Part shown: piece by piece, positions 11,793 through 24,245 of the stretch
Numbering within the stretch: the stretch's first letter is position 1
How the letters are laid out: every line of letters starts with the position of its first letter
Assembly: GCA_013396755.1 (NCBI GenBank)
Contig: VWZF01006056.1
Span: forward strand, 505,266-569,265
DNA from: Sclerurus mexicanus
Taxonomy: Eukaryota; Chordata; Aves; Passeriformes; Furnariidae
Length of the DNA: 64,000 nt
Direction of reading: 5' to 3'
Position numbers and translations under genes: made by a program
Notes under the pieces: model-generated
Told to the model about the DNA's origin: nothing
The model's input: the letters and a program-made list of their open reading frames with translations, nothing else
Database searches by the model: none

Positions 11793-14700
11793 TTCAGTTG
11801 TGTAGACGTGGTGGAAGTACATGGAGAAGGATGTATCTGACAAGATGTGGAACTGTGGGAAAACACTTTCCACCAGCAGTGGCAAGGAAGAGGTGCCTGC
11901 CCCCCTCAACAGACCCCATGTCTTGTATCAGGCAAATAAGAGTGGCTGTGAAACTCTTTGAATTCTCAAAGTGAAAGACAGAGAATAAGCATCAGGTTTT
12001 TGTGAGTGTTTAAAAATTTATCCTGGTGAGTTTATGAATGAGCAAAGCAAGCTTATGATCTTTAGATGTAGTGAAAGGAAAGGGGAGTTAAACAATAACC
12101 TAATTTTGTGTTTGTGCTTATATCAAGAAGCCCTGTTTTCCAAAGGCATCTGAGTCCAGGAATAGCTGCAGGGGGAAGTAAGGCAGTGGGACATCCAAGT
12201 TAGAGCACTGTGTTCACAGAGGAAATGCTGTGGGTTTGGGTGCAAAAGCCACGAGTCAATAAAGACAAGAAACTTATCAGAGAAGGATGCAAACCATATC
12301 CATCTTTATTTCCTCTAACTCAATAAGAAAGCTGATTTAAAAAAAAAAAATTTAAATATTTAAATGTGAATTTCCTCCTCCTACTCCCCTCCAAAATTTC
12401 CAGAGTACATAGCTGTGGAGGTTTTACTTTTGCTACCTGTCCAGCTAATTAATACCTGCCAGTTTACTTTTCCCACTCTTGTTATTTTTGGACTGCTATT
12501 TTATTGAGGGGAAAAAAAAAAAAGGGAGAGAGAGGAGGAGAAAAGCAAAATGAAAAAGAAAAGAAAAAAACAGCTGAATTTCACCTCCTCTGACAAAAAG
12601 AATGCATATCTGAAGTTAATTCAAATACTGTATCTGTTTCAAACTTTCCCCACATTTTCCCCCTGTTTTAAGGATTTCTATGCTTTTTAAGTCATGCTAT
12701 GCACAATGAGCATTCTATTCATTTTCTCCATAGCAACATGTTTGTATTGGTTCCTTTTTCTTTCTTTTTCCTCCTGCTCACTGAAGGAAGTCTGTCAGTG
12801 ACCAGCTTGATGAAGTGCTTTTATAAGCAGTGTTAAATCCAGGGGTGAGGCTTTGAATTAGTGTTTGCAGTAAACAGCAGATGCAAACAAGCCCTCGGTA
12901 CACAGTGACAATGCAAATTTCTTAAAAAATTAGTGACAAAGGGAGTTTCTCAAGTTTTGGTGTATTTGCAGGTTTTTTTTAAAGTCAGGATGTGTTCAGT
13001 CTTGCTAGGCTGAGTTAGAGCCAGATGCTTTCCCTTGTAGGCACCCTGATATATTACCAGAAGCGCTGGAAACATCACTGCAAGGCAGTGGAGCTCATCA
13101 GCATACTGCTGGCAGCAGCACTGGAGTCCTTCTCCATCTTTCCAACTCATCATCTGTAAATGAACAATAATAACCCAGGGTTGAGTTCACAGTCTCGATT
13201 TATGGGCATGAACTAAGAATTCATCATTGCTTGAGTTATATTTCTCTACTAAAGAAGAAGTAGCCAAGGCCTGAAAACAACAATTAATGTTGATGTATTT
13301 GGATGTGGAGACAGAAATAAACCCCAGCACCTCGCCAAGCCATATGTGACCCTGGAGTAAATCAAAGGATCAAGAAAACAAGGAACTCATCTGAGAGCCC
13401 CATGCCTTGCTGGTGTGCCAACCCATGTCAGGCTGGTGAACTTTGAGGCAGGTCTGACAGGTCCACAGATGCAAGATAATTCAGCCCATTCAAATGCTGT
13501 GCACAGAAGGGAATCTCTGATACCAACCTTTTTCCTCTTCCAGTTGGATGAGTGTCTGACTCATGTTCATCTCCCTGGTGTGACAGTGGACACAAGACAT
13601 CCAACATTTTAAGGACCTTGTAGGTCAAGTCAGAGCTCTCAGTTCTCTTCAGAAGCCAGTGCGGCATCAAGTCAGGTCCGGGCCATGCTTCAATTTAATT
13701 TCTATGCTTACAGCTTGACTTCCAAAAGTCCAAGAGATCTGTGGCAGATAAACCATTACAGATCTTTCCCAATATCTTTTCCACAGCAGTTCCCTCGCTG
13801 TCAGGGACATTATTGTCTTTGCAACAGGAATGCTTTGCAACTACAGCTGAACTTTGGCATATCTGGTTACCAGATTGGTAACATCTCTATGGCCAGGCAG
13901 TGAAGATTGACCTCATCTCATACATTCATGGTGGTATTCATCTGATTTATCTTTAGGAATGGGATTTGTCCCACTATTTGTGCATTTCCACAGGGGAAGC
14001 GACTACTGAACAATTCAGCCCAGGCTCTTTTTCTTCTCAGAGGAGACTGAGTCAATGGCATTGGGGAAATTCAGGACAAGATTTGGTTTATCCTAAAGAA
14101 GCTTCTCTGAGGTTTGATGAATCACATGCCTATCCTCTCTGAATGTGCTGACTAATTCTCCATTACTACAATGGGCATCTGATGGAAACACTAAATATGG
14201 AAAGCTTAAATTAGAAGGGTGGATTCCAGGCAAACTGTCTGCAAGCCAGGTAATGAAAACACTGTAAACAGCCCCTCTATATCTGCATCTCTCAGAGTGT
14301 GATCAAACCCAACCCATGATTAATGTGTAAAGAAAGTGATCAACCATCTAATGGAAGTGTCCACCTGCCTTAGGAATGGCCAGTGTTTCAGTTTTAGTCA
14401 GCCAGGATTATCTAAGTTGCACTGAACTCTGAAAGTTGTATCATCACACCTCTGTCTGGAAAAGTATCTCTTCACACTGATGGCTCTAAAGTCTCAGTGC
14501 TCACTCTGGGAACGTTTTCCCAGAGATTCTTCTCTAGAAAAAGGATGCAGCCAGGCTTGTCCAGTATTAAAATTCAACCAGGTGACGGTAGGGTACATAT
14601 TTCGGGCTTCATGGGCATTCCTAATCCCAAGGACTTTGCAAAGATGAAGGATAGCATCCAGGAGCCACCTCCCCATGACACTAGGGACTGTACCAATAGC

Positions 14701-15375
14701 ATTACATCTGGATGAAGTTACCCTTTCCTTTTTTCTCCATAACCTGCTTTGGAGAAAACAGTTCTGTTTGCATTGATTCATACACTTTCTTGTCAACAAC
14801 CAAAAAAAAAAAGAAAAAAAAAGAAATACCCCCCCCTTCTTTCTTGCTATTGGAGGCTTTTTTTAAATGTTCCTATTCCTGCAACAGGAGCTTAAACCAA
14901 AACTCATTGACTTCTGAGGGCCAGAATACACCTTGTGTTTATTGCCACTTTGCACCAGATTCCTGCCACTGACCTTGATGGGAAAACTCCTTAACCCACT
15001 TACTGAATCCCCAAGTCATCTTGGAGCCAGAGAGTAACAGTTAATAAAGTGCCTGCCAAGTTCCAGGTGTTTTTAGCTGACCTGTATTTCGACTTGTTAC
15101 ATGATTTGCTGTGTAAGAAAAACCCAGGGGTAACACTCCTAATGCTGAGCACACTGAGCTGGCACCAGAGAATAACACTGAACTGTGGTCCTGCCCCTGA
15201 TCTACAGCTGGAAAAACTCAAAGAACAGGGTGAGGGGAGAAAGGAAAAGAGAGAGAAAAGAAGGAGGGACGGAGGGAGGGAGGGAGGGAGGGAGGAAATT
15301 ATATTAAGAGAGGATGACTCCAAGAATGGAGATTTCACAAACTCTTGGGGCAACTGATGCCAGTGTTCAGTCACC
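11793..15375. other. Noncoding interval with simple-sequence patches
   Basis: No gene is recognised. Simple tracts include purine-rich 12505-12580, an A-rich run followed by C7 at 14802-14838, and (GGGA)n at 15265-15295. The part at 12770-12960 is more complex and contains ATGCAAAT (12911-12918) and GTAAACA (12870-12876), words typical of POU and FOX binding sites. Confidence 0.45.
15265..15296 (+). repeat. (GGGA)n simple repeat, G-quadruplex-like
   Basis: About six GGGA-type units with regular three-base G runs separated by single A residues. The spacing satisfies the usual G-quadruplex pattern on the + strand. It is embedded in a longer purine-rich stretch from about 15229. Confidence 0.85.
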
Positions 15376-15726
15376 GTCAAAATAAAAGTGTTTCCTGAAG
15401 TTCAGAAGGATATTGTCATGTTTTGATTTATGCCCATCGCCTCTTGGCCTGGCGCTCAAAAGAACCTGGCTCTGTCCTCTTCTCACTCTCCCTTCAGGTA
15501 TTTATAAACATAAATAAAATCCCTCTGAGCCTGCCCTTCTCCAGGCAGAACAGTCTGAAAGGATCTCAGTGTTTTCTCATGGGACAGATGTTCCAGGCTC
15601 TTCATCATCTTCAAGGCCCTTGATAGACTCTCTTCAGTGTCCATGTCTTTCTTGTACTGGGGATCCCAGAACTGGACACAGTACTCAAGATGTGACTCAC
15701 TGGTGCTGAGTAGAGATCACACCTCC
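15376..15726 (-). mobile_element. CR1 LINE fragment, antisense, tail-less
   Basis: This matches the antisense internal part of the CR1 3' region. Landmarks are 'catgttttgatttatgccca', 'ccttcaggtatttataaaca', 'ccttctccaggcagaacagt', 'gtactggggatcccagaact' and 'actcactggtgctgagtaga'. It lacks the terminal CR1 tail at its left edge. It is followed within a few bases by a second antisense CR1 of a different type, so two insertions abut here. Confidence 0.88.
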
Positions 15727-15730
15727 AAAT

Positions 15731-16143
15731 TCATCATAGAACCCTGTAATGTTTTGGGTTGGAAGGAACTTTAAAAAACATCTCACTAGAAACCCCCTGC
15801 CATGGGCAGGGACACCTTCCACGATCCCAGTTTGCTCCAAGCCCTGTCCAACCTGGCCTTGGACACTTCCAGGGATGGGGCAGCCACAGCTTCTCTGGGC
15901 AACCTGTGCCAGGGCCTGCCCACCCTCACAGGGAAGAATTTCTTTCTAATGTTCCATCTAACCCTGCCCTCTTTTAGTTTGAAGCCATTCTCCCTTGTCC
16001 TGTTGCTCCATTCCCTTGTCCAAAGTCCCTCTCCACCTCTCCTGAAGACACTTTAGGCACTGGAAAGGGTTCTCTGGTCTTCCCAGAGCCTTCTCTTCTT
16101 CAGGCTGAACAATCACAGCTCTCTCAGACTGTCTTCATAGTAT
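15731..16143 (-). mobile_element. CR1 LINE 3' end, antisense
   Basis: A longer antisense CR1 copy starting at the terminal tail 'tcatcatagaaccctgtaat'. It continues through 'ccatgggcagggacacct', 'cagccacagcttctctgggc', 'cacagggaagaatttctttc' and the 'ccttctcttcttcaggctga' block. About 410 bases are retained. Its position directly beside the preceding CR1 suggests insertion next to or into the older copy. Confidence 0.93.
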
Positions 16144-17251
16144 AATTTTTGAATTTCTTTAAATGTTTTGCCCAAGCTTGAATCTGGTGGTGGTGTCATA
16201 GCCAGCTTCTTCTTCTTCTTCTTGATGCAGCGGGGAGAGCCCTGAGAGCTTTGCATTTGCAGTGACACAATTGCTACTGCTGCTACCTGGCATTTCCATG
16301 CTTCCAGGCTCAGCTGAACTGACAGTGTTGGAAAGACAGTGTAAGAGAGAAAGAAGAAAGTTGACAGCTCCTTAAAAGCCTCATACAAATAGGACAGTGT
16401 TTGACATAAGGCTGTTCCAAAATCAGTCACTTGGACTTGATTTGCAAGGCTTGCAAAAAAAAAAGCTGCTTGTTGCCTGGATTTTGCTGGGAAAGGTGGT
16501 TTGATTTGGTACCTTTGGGTTTAACATCCTTGGCAGATGTCATCAGTAAAAATCAGCTTCAGATGAGAGGAATTAGACCTGAAGAACAGAGATGTGTCTA
16601 AGATGATCTGGCTGCAGTATTTTCAGCTGCAAATACACAGACACAGACACCCAGGGAAGGAAAAAACGCACTTTCTGGGACTGAATGGAAGAAGACCACC
16701 AGTGACACATGTCCCAGGGTCCTTCCTTTCTATAGTCCCCTAAAAGATTTAAAAGAAAAAAGGAAAGAAAGTATAATTTTGTTATTTCTTTAAGGGCTCT
16801 TGTTTGCCTGTCCTTGTTCTTTAAATGGCACCATTTAAGTATCCAGGGATTTGAGTCCTTCCTTCTCAGCACTACTTTCTGCTCTGTGGCTGAGCACAGG
16901 CTGTTTGTGACACTGTTGAACCATCTGAGTATGAAGACTTATTTCACAACAAGGTAAGTGTCTACAACATCCACCAAATCATCCTCTGGAAGTTTCAGCC
17001 CTCCTCTGAAAGTCCAATTGGGATGAGACACTAAAGGAGAAACCACAGGTCTGGTGAATCCTGCACTAAAATAACCCATCACACCATGGTCTGAATTTGA
17101 GGTACCAGCTCTCTGCAGTGCAGTTGGTGCATATTCTGAATGCTGATGCCCCTCAAAGATCATGTCTTGCTGATAGGGGAGGTGGCATCATCTTTCTGAT
17201 CTGTGCAGAAGAGTAGCCAGTTGTAGCTACTACATAACACAAGTGATACTA
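16144..17251. other. Noncoding interval with a (CTT)n tract
   Basis: A short (CTT)n tract lies at about 16206-16225. Nothing else is recognised; the roughly 100-codon minus frames have no protein-family signature, and one of them runs through the triplet repeat as polylysine. Confidence 0.5.
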
Positions 17252-17515
17252 CAGAATCACTGAATCATTTGAGTTGTAAAGACCTCTAAGATCATTGACC
17301 CACCCCTGCCAAGCCCACCACTAAAGCTCATCCCCACGCACACATTTATATGTCTTTTAAATACCTTGAGGGATGGTGACTCCACCCTTTCCCTGGGCAA
17401 CATGTTCCAATGATTGACAAACTTTTTGATGAATAAATTTTTCCTAATATCCAATGTAAACCTCCCCTGGTGCAACTTGAGGCTGTTTCACCTCATTTTA
17501 TCACTTGTGAGAGGT
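17252..17515 (-). mobile_element. CR1 LINE 3' end, antisense, second subgroup
   Basis: This copy belongs to a different CR1 subgroup from the preceding ones. It has 'cagaatcactgaatcatttg', 'aaagacctctaagatcattg', 'gggatggtgactccaccctt' and 'cctcccctggtgcaacttga'. It is antisense and about 260 bases long. The coexistence of subgroups reflects successive waves of CR1 activity. Confidence 0.9.
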
Positions 17516-18000
17516 TCCCACTAGAAAAGTGGATGCTCTTTGTTGAACATGTTTTTCTTGCTCTGATATAAACCAAGACTTCTCCCAAATTGCAGAGGTA
17601 ACATTTTAGGGATGCTTCCTCCTAGGAAGTTTGCAACTTTTCAGTGAATTTTTTCAATCTTCCATCCTCTAGACTACAGAGATGTCTAAGCCAGTTGTAG
17701 AGACCCAAGAAAGCTTCTAGCAATTAACATGACATACCTACATTTGGAGTCTTGCAGGGGTTTGAGAAACCCTTTTGGTTGCTATTTTCCAAAGCAAGTC
17801 TGCAAGACTGAGCTCCTGTGAAGCTTTGGGATTAGTCCAGATGTGACGGATAGAGAGACCAAAATGAGCTGGCGGTTGTCAATACCAGAACAACAAAAAG
17901 ATGATTAAAACATTTGAGTAGGAAACCCTCAGATCGGGTGCACTTTCAGCTAGGAGATAAGACAGCAGCAGGCAGGCAGGGTAATTTCCTACCCTTGATG
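17516..18000. other. Noncoding interval, nothing recognised
   Basis: No gene or clear repeat. The last part, before the next CR1, may be decayed CR1 sequence but is too divergent to call. Confidence 0.45.
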
Positions 18001-18178
18001 CACTGGAACTGGCCCAGAGAAGCTGTGGCTGCCCCATCCCTGGAAGTCTTCAAGGCCAGGTTGGATGGGGCTTGGAGAACCTGGGATAGTGGAAGGTGTC
18101 CCTGCCCATGGCAGGGAGGTTGAAACAAGATGATCTTGAAGATCCCTTCCAACCTGAACCAGTGTATTATTCTATGAT
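18001..18178 (+). mobile_element. CR1 LINE 3' end, sense
   Basis: Sense CR1 terminus. It has 'cccagagaagctgtggctgc', 'aaggccaggttggatggggc', 'gtggaaggtgtccctgccc' and a tail ending 'attattctatgat'. About 180 bases are retained. Confidence 0.93.
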
Positions 18179-18879
18179 AAAAGATGTTATAATGTTGACC
18201 TGCATCAATTCCTCTGGTCAGGTAATGAGAATGGAAGTAGATGATCAGAGTACAGCAGGGAAAGCATTAAACCAAGAGTGACTACATGGAAAATTCATAA
18301 ATAATGGAGGAAATTTCATAAATAATCAGTGCCAAGTAAAGCAGAGCTGCCTACTGGCCCCCCAGGAGGAGAGAGAGATGGCCCTGGGTTTGCTCAGGAG
18401 GAGGGTGGTGGTCTCCCTGGGCTGTGATGGAAGCACACAAATCTATCTGGATCACACCTATGTCAGCAAGAAGTAACAGGCCCCCTCTGCAGAACTCATC
18501 TCCCTTCAGGGTCTCTTCCAGAGGGTGGATGAGTTCACCCCCTCATTTCTCAGAGTAGCAACTGCTGATTCAAAATTCAAATATTTCGTAGTCTCCCATC
18601 CCCTGCCTGTCAGTGTACAAACATGTCAGCCCTCAGCAGTGCTAAGCAGCAGTAAATCATCTGTGTGGGAGAGGGCTGGGAGGGGAAACCAAACCCTGTG
18701 GGGCAGAAGCAGATGGGCAATGAGGGGAAATTAAAAATACTCCCGGTCTTGCTGATGCCTTCACTGTCTTGCAGGGACCTCTCTCCCCTCAGGGCTTCAG
18801 CCTCCCCACCTGGGAGATACTGAGGCAAATAATTCACTTGTGTATCTTGCCCTGCTAAATAAGCAGTTCCAGGTCTTGC
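18179..18879. other. Noncoding interval, nothing recognised
   Basis: No gene or repeat recognised; frames are short and overlapping. Confidence 0.45.
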
Positions 18880-19420
18880 TACGTTGATGTCAGGAGCATG
18901 AAAAGAGCTCGGACCTTCAGACAGCTGTCTTCTTCATAATTCTGGAGCAATTAAAGTGCACATTTAATTGCTTTGATATGTATTTGTTTTAGATGAATGG
19001 AGGCCCCAGCTAATCTAATTGGCTTATTCGCTCCAACATCACTAACAATGGACCTTAAACTGTACATAAATGCCCATTAAATTATGAGCTATCAGGGAGA
19101 TCTGCAATTGGTTTTGGAATGTCAAGCAAAATGAGGGCTGGCAGAGGCAATTATTATTTTTTATTTTTGTATTTTTTTTTTATTTTTAAGCAGCCTTATT
19201 ATCTCTACAAGAGCCTTGCTCAGGAGACAAGCGTTCCCATTGGAAAATCGATAGCAGAGCTGCTGTGATAGCAGCAGGAACCTGTCGAGTTTCAATTAGT
19301 GCTTGGGAGAGGTTGATCCCCTTCCCTGGGCCTGTCACTTGCTAACACGAGTGAAATTTTTGTGCTTATTTATTGTTTGGAGAAATTTGAACTTTTGTCA
19401 CTAAAAACTTGAGGCAGGAT
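18880..19420. promoter_or_regulatory. Candidate conserved regulatory element
   Basis: This is high-complexity, AT-leaning noncoding sequence of the kind often seen in vertebrate developmental enhancers. Motif words include CTTTGAT (18971-18977, TCF/LEF-like), CTAATCTAATTGG (about 19010-19022), ACAATGG (19045-19051, SOX-like) and CCATTAAATTA (about 19074-19084, homeodomain-like). A T-rich run at 19155-19190 interrupts it. There is no CR1 within it. No expression or conservation evidence is available here, so the call rests only on texture and motif density. Confidence 0.3.
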
Positions 19421-20580
19421 GATGGCAGGATGATTTGCAGGCAACCCCAGCATTTTTTTGTCCCTGTTTTCTTGGACTCCTGAAGATGCCTAAGACGGTG
19501 AAAGATTTTTCAAGTGTTTTATGGGAAAGGCATCAGTAAGGAGATGAGGGTTGTGGTTTGCTGCTCTCCCAATTTGAGCTGGTTCCCTACTGCATCTTCA
19601 CAGAAGACTGGATGATTTTTTGAGTTTGTGCTCAGACTCTTAAATATTTATACAGCACCTAAAACACAGAGGGCTTGATATGTGCTGGAAAGCTGGTTTG
19701 TACAGTCAAAACACAAACCATCCTGAGATGTCTTCAGTCTTGGTCAGCTTTTAGTTGGTCACTTTCACCTAACCTGCCTTTCTGGGCTCAGCTGAAGCTG
19801 GAAAGGTCTAGCAGGAAGATCAGAGTGGGAAACCACCCTTAGATAAGCCCACACAGCAAACAGCAAATGAGGAAGGGAGATAACACCCCTCAGGAGGACA
19901 CAAGGTCAGCCAGGTATATCAGAGGCACCATTTTGTAGGACATCAGTGTGAATTGTTTTTCTTTTCTTAGCTCCTTGACAAGCTCTGCCAGTTTTCCAAG
20001 GCTGACTGCCCTTAAGGGAGCCAGATTATCTCATGTTCTTAATCTCCTCTCACAGGTTGACCCCTGGGTACCCTTTGTCCTGACTCACTTTGCAAAATTC
20101 ATGAAAAGTCAGGGAAGTACTCAAATTATAGGAACATTGTTCATCTGTCCTTTACTTGGTAGAAAATGGGAGGATTTTGGACTCGTGACAGGAGCAAACC
20201 TTTGTTTTAAACAGCAAAGGGAAACCCAGGCAGGAGAAGATCCACTGCAGGAGATGCTGCTTGATCAGGTGTCTTTTCTTGGCACTTGCAGGAAGAAATG
20301 AGCCCAACAGGATCCATCTCACCTGAGTGATGTGACTCTGGCTACAGGCAGGGGCTTGGTCTCAGCTGTTTTGAGATCAAGAGAGATCAGTTCTTCTTGG
20401 TGGTGATTCAAGCCAGACCGTCAGGGTAGGTGGAACAGTCACTCTCCAACAGAGGTCAACTTCATCTCTTCTTAGCATGGAGAAGAAAAGGCTCTGGGAA
20501 TACCTCACTGTGACCTTCCCGTATGTAAAGAGTGCTTGTAAAATAGAGAGAGTGTGAGGTTTTAAAGAAAGTTATAGGAG
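19421..20580. other. Noncoding interval, nothing recognised
   Basis: No gene or repeat recognised. A 117-codon + frame at 19948-20301 has no recognisable domain and no exon-like boundaries. Confidence 0.45.
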
Positions 20581-20836
20581 AAGGAGGAATGATTTTAAAC
20601 TAAAGAAGAAGAGTTTTAGATCTTATGTTAGGAAGAAATTCTTGACTATGAGTGCAGTGCAGCCCAAGCACAGGTTGCCCAGAGAAGCTGTGGCTGCCCC
20701 ATCCCTGGAAGTGTCCAAGGCCAGAATGTACAGGGACAACAACCTGGTCTAGTGGAAGGTGTTTCTGTTCATGGCAGGGGGGTGGAATGAGCTGATCTTT
20801 AAGGTCCCTTCCAACCAAACTATTCTATGATCTTAT
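20581..20836 (+). mobile_element. CR1 LINE 3' end, sense
   Basis: Sense CR1 copy beginning 'aaggaggaatgattttaaac', then 'cttatgttaggaagaaattc', 'ggttgcccagagaagctgtg' and 'ctggtctagtggaaggtgtt', with a terminal 'tattctatgatcttatg' tail. About 255 bases are retained. Confidence 0.94.
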
Positions 20837-22127
20837 GTTTTTGTGTTTCTTTCCACTGACTGGGGAGGGGCCCCTGGTGAGTCATTTTCATGAGATATCT
20901 GGCTTTTCAGATACTCAAAGTTCAGTAAAGAATTCAGTGTTTTGTAATTTGTTCAAAACTTTGTATCTGCATTTTTTATATGTAAGAAAAATCAAAGCTT
21001 TCTCTCCCTGTCATGTGTTACCACTCGGTGGATGACATGAAAGTTTCTGATCCTCCAGTGCCCCTCATGGAACAGATGTTTGTGACAAGGGAGTATCAAC
21101 ACCTTTACACAAGAAGTTTATAAGTAGGGTTCTGTCAAGATGAATTTCCTACTTCAGACAATGACTCCTCTGTTAGGAGATTATTGAATATTTTATTATT
21201 AATATGCATTATTAAAGAACACTGTAGGGTTCATGGATACATACTGGAGTAAGGCACACCCCTAAAGGCAGAGTGTGCCTGACAATTGCAGAAATAAGCA
21301 ATATTTTTTAAAATGTAAAAATTAGCCCTGACTTTATGAATGAATTATTTTTTCACCTCTGATTTCAGACAATTTCAAATTAAGTTACTTCTTTATTCCA
21401 CACCATCATTCTCCACTAATGACTTAAAAATTAGGATCATGACCAAGATAAGGGGACTGCTATTCTCAAGTGCAGGTCTGCATTTCCAACTCCTCAAACA
21501 GAGTAGCTTATTTTGCAACCTGCTATAAGCCAGTCAAACAAATCCTGTCTGAAGGAATTTTGCTGGAAAAAGGTAGATTCTAAACTGATAGAAACACCTC
21601 GTGAATTTTTGATGAGGGGATTGATTTTTCTTTTCCATCTGCAGAAAAAAAAAGCCAAAACATTTCACTTTATTCTTCTTTTAAAAATAGGCACTTCCTT
21701 TTTATTTTTATTTTCTTTTAATTTGAATTGATGCTCCGTTTAGATATTTTTTCGACTGTGCTGAAGAAAGACATTATAAAGCTTGAAAACAACGTGAAGA
21801 AATTCATTGTGGGTGGAAGACAACGTTCATTTAAGCTCGAATGTGCCGGGCTTGTTCTCCTATTTGTTTGTTTTCCATTTTCAGTTAGCTGATTTTCTTT
21901 TGCTTTCCTTAGCCTCATTTCAGATCTTCCTCTGACTTATTCATTTATTTGCTTACCTTGTGGAATTGGCAGGAAAAATGAAAAAACAGTTATTCCCATA
22001 TCTCCATTTCGGAAATAGCACAGCACGATCAGTGCCTAGAGGGGTCCAGAAATTGGTCTAGATCTCCAGATAATGGTTTGATATAATTGAGAATAAGTAA
22101 CAGACATGATAGAAATAACAATAGAGG
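20837..22127. other. Noncoding interval, AT-rich
   Basis: No gene recognised. The stretch 21720-22070 is relatively complex and could be a conserved noncoding block, but this is only an impression. Frames are short. Confidence 0.4.
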
Positions 22128-22163
22128 ATAATAATAATAATAATAATTATTATTATAATAATA
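22128..22163. repeat. (AAT)n/(ATT)n microsatellite
   Basis: A run of AAT triplets that switches to ATT about halfway, forming a small imperfect palindrome. It sits immediately upstream of a sense CR1 copy. Confidence 0.9.
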
Positions 22164-22179
22164 CTGGGATAGAGATGTT

Positions 22180-22345
22180 TTCCCAGAGAAGCTGTAGCTT
22201 CCCCATCCCTTGAAGCATTCAAGGCCAGAATGGAAGGTGCTCTGAGCAACCTGGTCTAGTGGAAGGTATCCCTGCCCATGGCAGAGGGTTGGGCCTCAAT
22301 GACCTTTAACGTCCCTTCAACCCAAACCATTTTGTGATTCTGTGA
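22180..22345 (+). mobile_element. CR1 LINE 3' end, sense
   Basis: Sense CR1 terminus: 'cccagagaagctgtagcttc', 'gcaacctggtctagtggaag', 'cccatggcagagggttgg' and 'cccaaaccattttgtgattc'. About 165 bases are retained. Confidence 0.93.
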
Positions 22346-22873
22346 GGTTCAAGCAGTGGAGAATCAGTGGGTGTAAATGAGTGAAACCCCAACTCAATGT
22401 CTTCTAAAATCTCCACCTTGGGTCAATATCAGGGTTCACTTACTGCTCCCACCTGAATATTTCCCTGCCCCTCTCAGACTTGGCAGTGGCTGACCATGGA
22501 GTGTTCAGCACTGCCTTGGTCTCCAATGTCATTTCTATCCCCAAATCTGCAGCAGAGACCATGAAATGCTGCTCTTCTAGGGAAGCCAGAGGGAAACTGT
22601 TCTGCCAATCAAGAGAGGAGCAGCAGCTGCTGAGCTTGCCTTAGCTGGGGCATCACAGTCCCATCCACTTGACTTGATGTTCTGCATTTAATTTCCAGTC
22701 ACAGTTACTACTGGGCTGCAACAAGGTCATGGCTAATATGCATTGGACAGAGATAGTCCTGGTTTTGTAAGAGTTTCATCCACTATCAGGCAAACATGCA
22801 TTGTCCTATGAGTTTATAAGTCTTGCACTGATAAAAAAATAATTTCTTGACCTTCTACTGCATCATGATCTAT
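22346..22873. other. Noncoding interval, nothing recognised
   Basis: No gene or repeat recognised between two CR1 copies. Confidence 0.45.
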
Positions 22874-23410
22874 TCATAGAATCATAGAATCATAAAATAT
22901 CCTGAGCTGGAAGGGATCCAAAGATCATTGAAGTCCAAGTCTTGGCTCTGCACAGGACAACCCTAAGAATTCCATCATGTTCCTGATAGTGCTGTCCAAA
23001 TGTTTCTTGAGCTCTGGAGGGTTTGGGTTTGTGACCACTGCCCTGGGCAGCCTGTTCCAATGCCCAGCCACCCTCTGAGTGAAGAACCTTTCCCTGATAT
23101 CCAACCTAAATCTCCCCTGACACAACCTCAGGACATTTCCTCAGGTTCTGTCACTGGTCCACACAGAGCAGAGATCGGTGCCTGCTTCTCCCCTTCCCCT
23201 CACAAGGAAGTTGTAACTGCAGTGAGGTCTTCCCTCAGTGTCCTCTGGGCTGAATATGCCAAATGACCTCAGCCACTCCTTGTACGGTTGCCCTTCTAGA
23301 CCCTTCTAGATTCTTCCTTCTTTGTAGCCTCCCCTTGGATGCTTTCTAATAGTTTTATAACCTTCTTTCTTATGTTGTGGTGTTCAAAACTGCACACATG
23401 ACTCTGAATT
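22874..23410 (-). mobile_element. CR1 LINE 3' region, antisense, third subgroup
   Basis: Antisense CR1 of the subgroup whose tail reads 'catagaatcataaaatatcc' and then 'tgagctggaagggatcca'. Later landmarks are 'agtgctgtccaaatgtttct', 'cctgttccaatgcccagcca' and 'ttccctgatatccaacctaa'. More divergent CR1-like sequence continues to about 23410. The element lies just left of another antisense CR1. Confidence 0.9.
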
Positions 23411-23609
23411 GGTATTGACTGACTGATTGATTAAGCTGAACCTCTGAAATTCAGTGACAGGATCCTGTTCCCCTCTGCTCGGTATTGCAAGGCCAGCCCA
23501 GCACCAATAAAGACAGATGAGGAGGAGGTCTGGACATTGCTTCTGCTACAAGTGAGGATGGAGCCTGATGTAAGGCAGATATCCTTCATATGCATGAGGA
23601 CATGTCTTT

Positions 23610-24245
23610 TAGAATCCTAGAATAGAAACATGGAACAACCTGGGCTGGAAGTGACCTTGAAGGTCATCTAGTTCCAACACCCTGGCATGGGCAGGGTGTC
23701 ACAATAGGCCAGGTTGCTCAGAGCCCCATCCAACCGGGCCTTGGACACTTCCAGGGATGGGGCAGCCACAGCTTCTCTGGGCAACCTGTGCCAGGGCCTC
23801 CCCACTCTCACAGGGAAGAATTTCTTCCTAATATCTAATCTAAACCCACGTTCTTTCAGTTGGAAAGCATTCCCCCACATCCTATGACTAAACGCCCTTG
23901 TAAAAAGCCTTTTTCCATCTGTCCCGTAGGTTCCCTTCAGGTACTGGAAAGCCACAATTAGGTCAGTCTGAAGCCTTCTCTTCTCCAGGCTGAATAATCC
24001 TAGTTCTCTGAACCTTTCCTCATAGCAGAGCTGCTCCATCCCGCTAATCATCTTGGTGGCCTCCTCTGGACTTGCTCCAATATCTCCATGTCCTTCCTGT
24101 GCTGGGGACCTGTGCTGGATGCTGAACTGCAGGTGGGGTCTCATGAGAGCAGAGCAGAGGGACAGAACCTGCCCTCACCTGCTGCCCACACTGCTTTGGC
24201 TGCAGCCCAAGACACAATTGGCTTTCTGGTCTGCCAGGGCACAAA
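23610..24245 (-). mobile_element. CR1 LINE 3' region, antisense, long copy
   Basis: One of the longest CR1 copies in the window, about 635 bases, antisense. It runs from the tail 'agaatcctagaatagaaaca' through 'ggcagccacagcttctctgg', 'ttcttcctaatatctaatct', 'agccttctcttctccaggct', 'atcatcttggtggcctcctc' and 'cacctgctgcccacactgct'. The 158-codon minus frame at 23668-24144 lies inside it. That frame is repeat sequence from the end of CR1, not a host gene. Confidence 0.95.

Noticed and set aside
23668..24144. 158-codon minus frame
   Set aside because: It is the terminal part of an antisense CR1 element read in its own sense direction, not a host gene.
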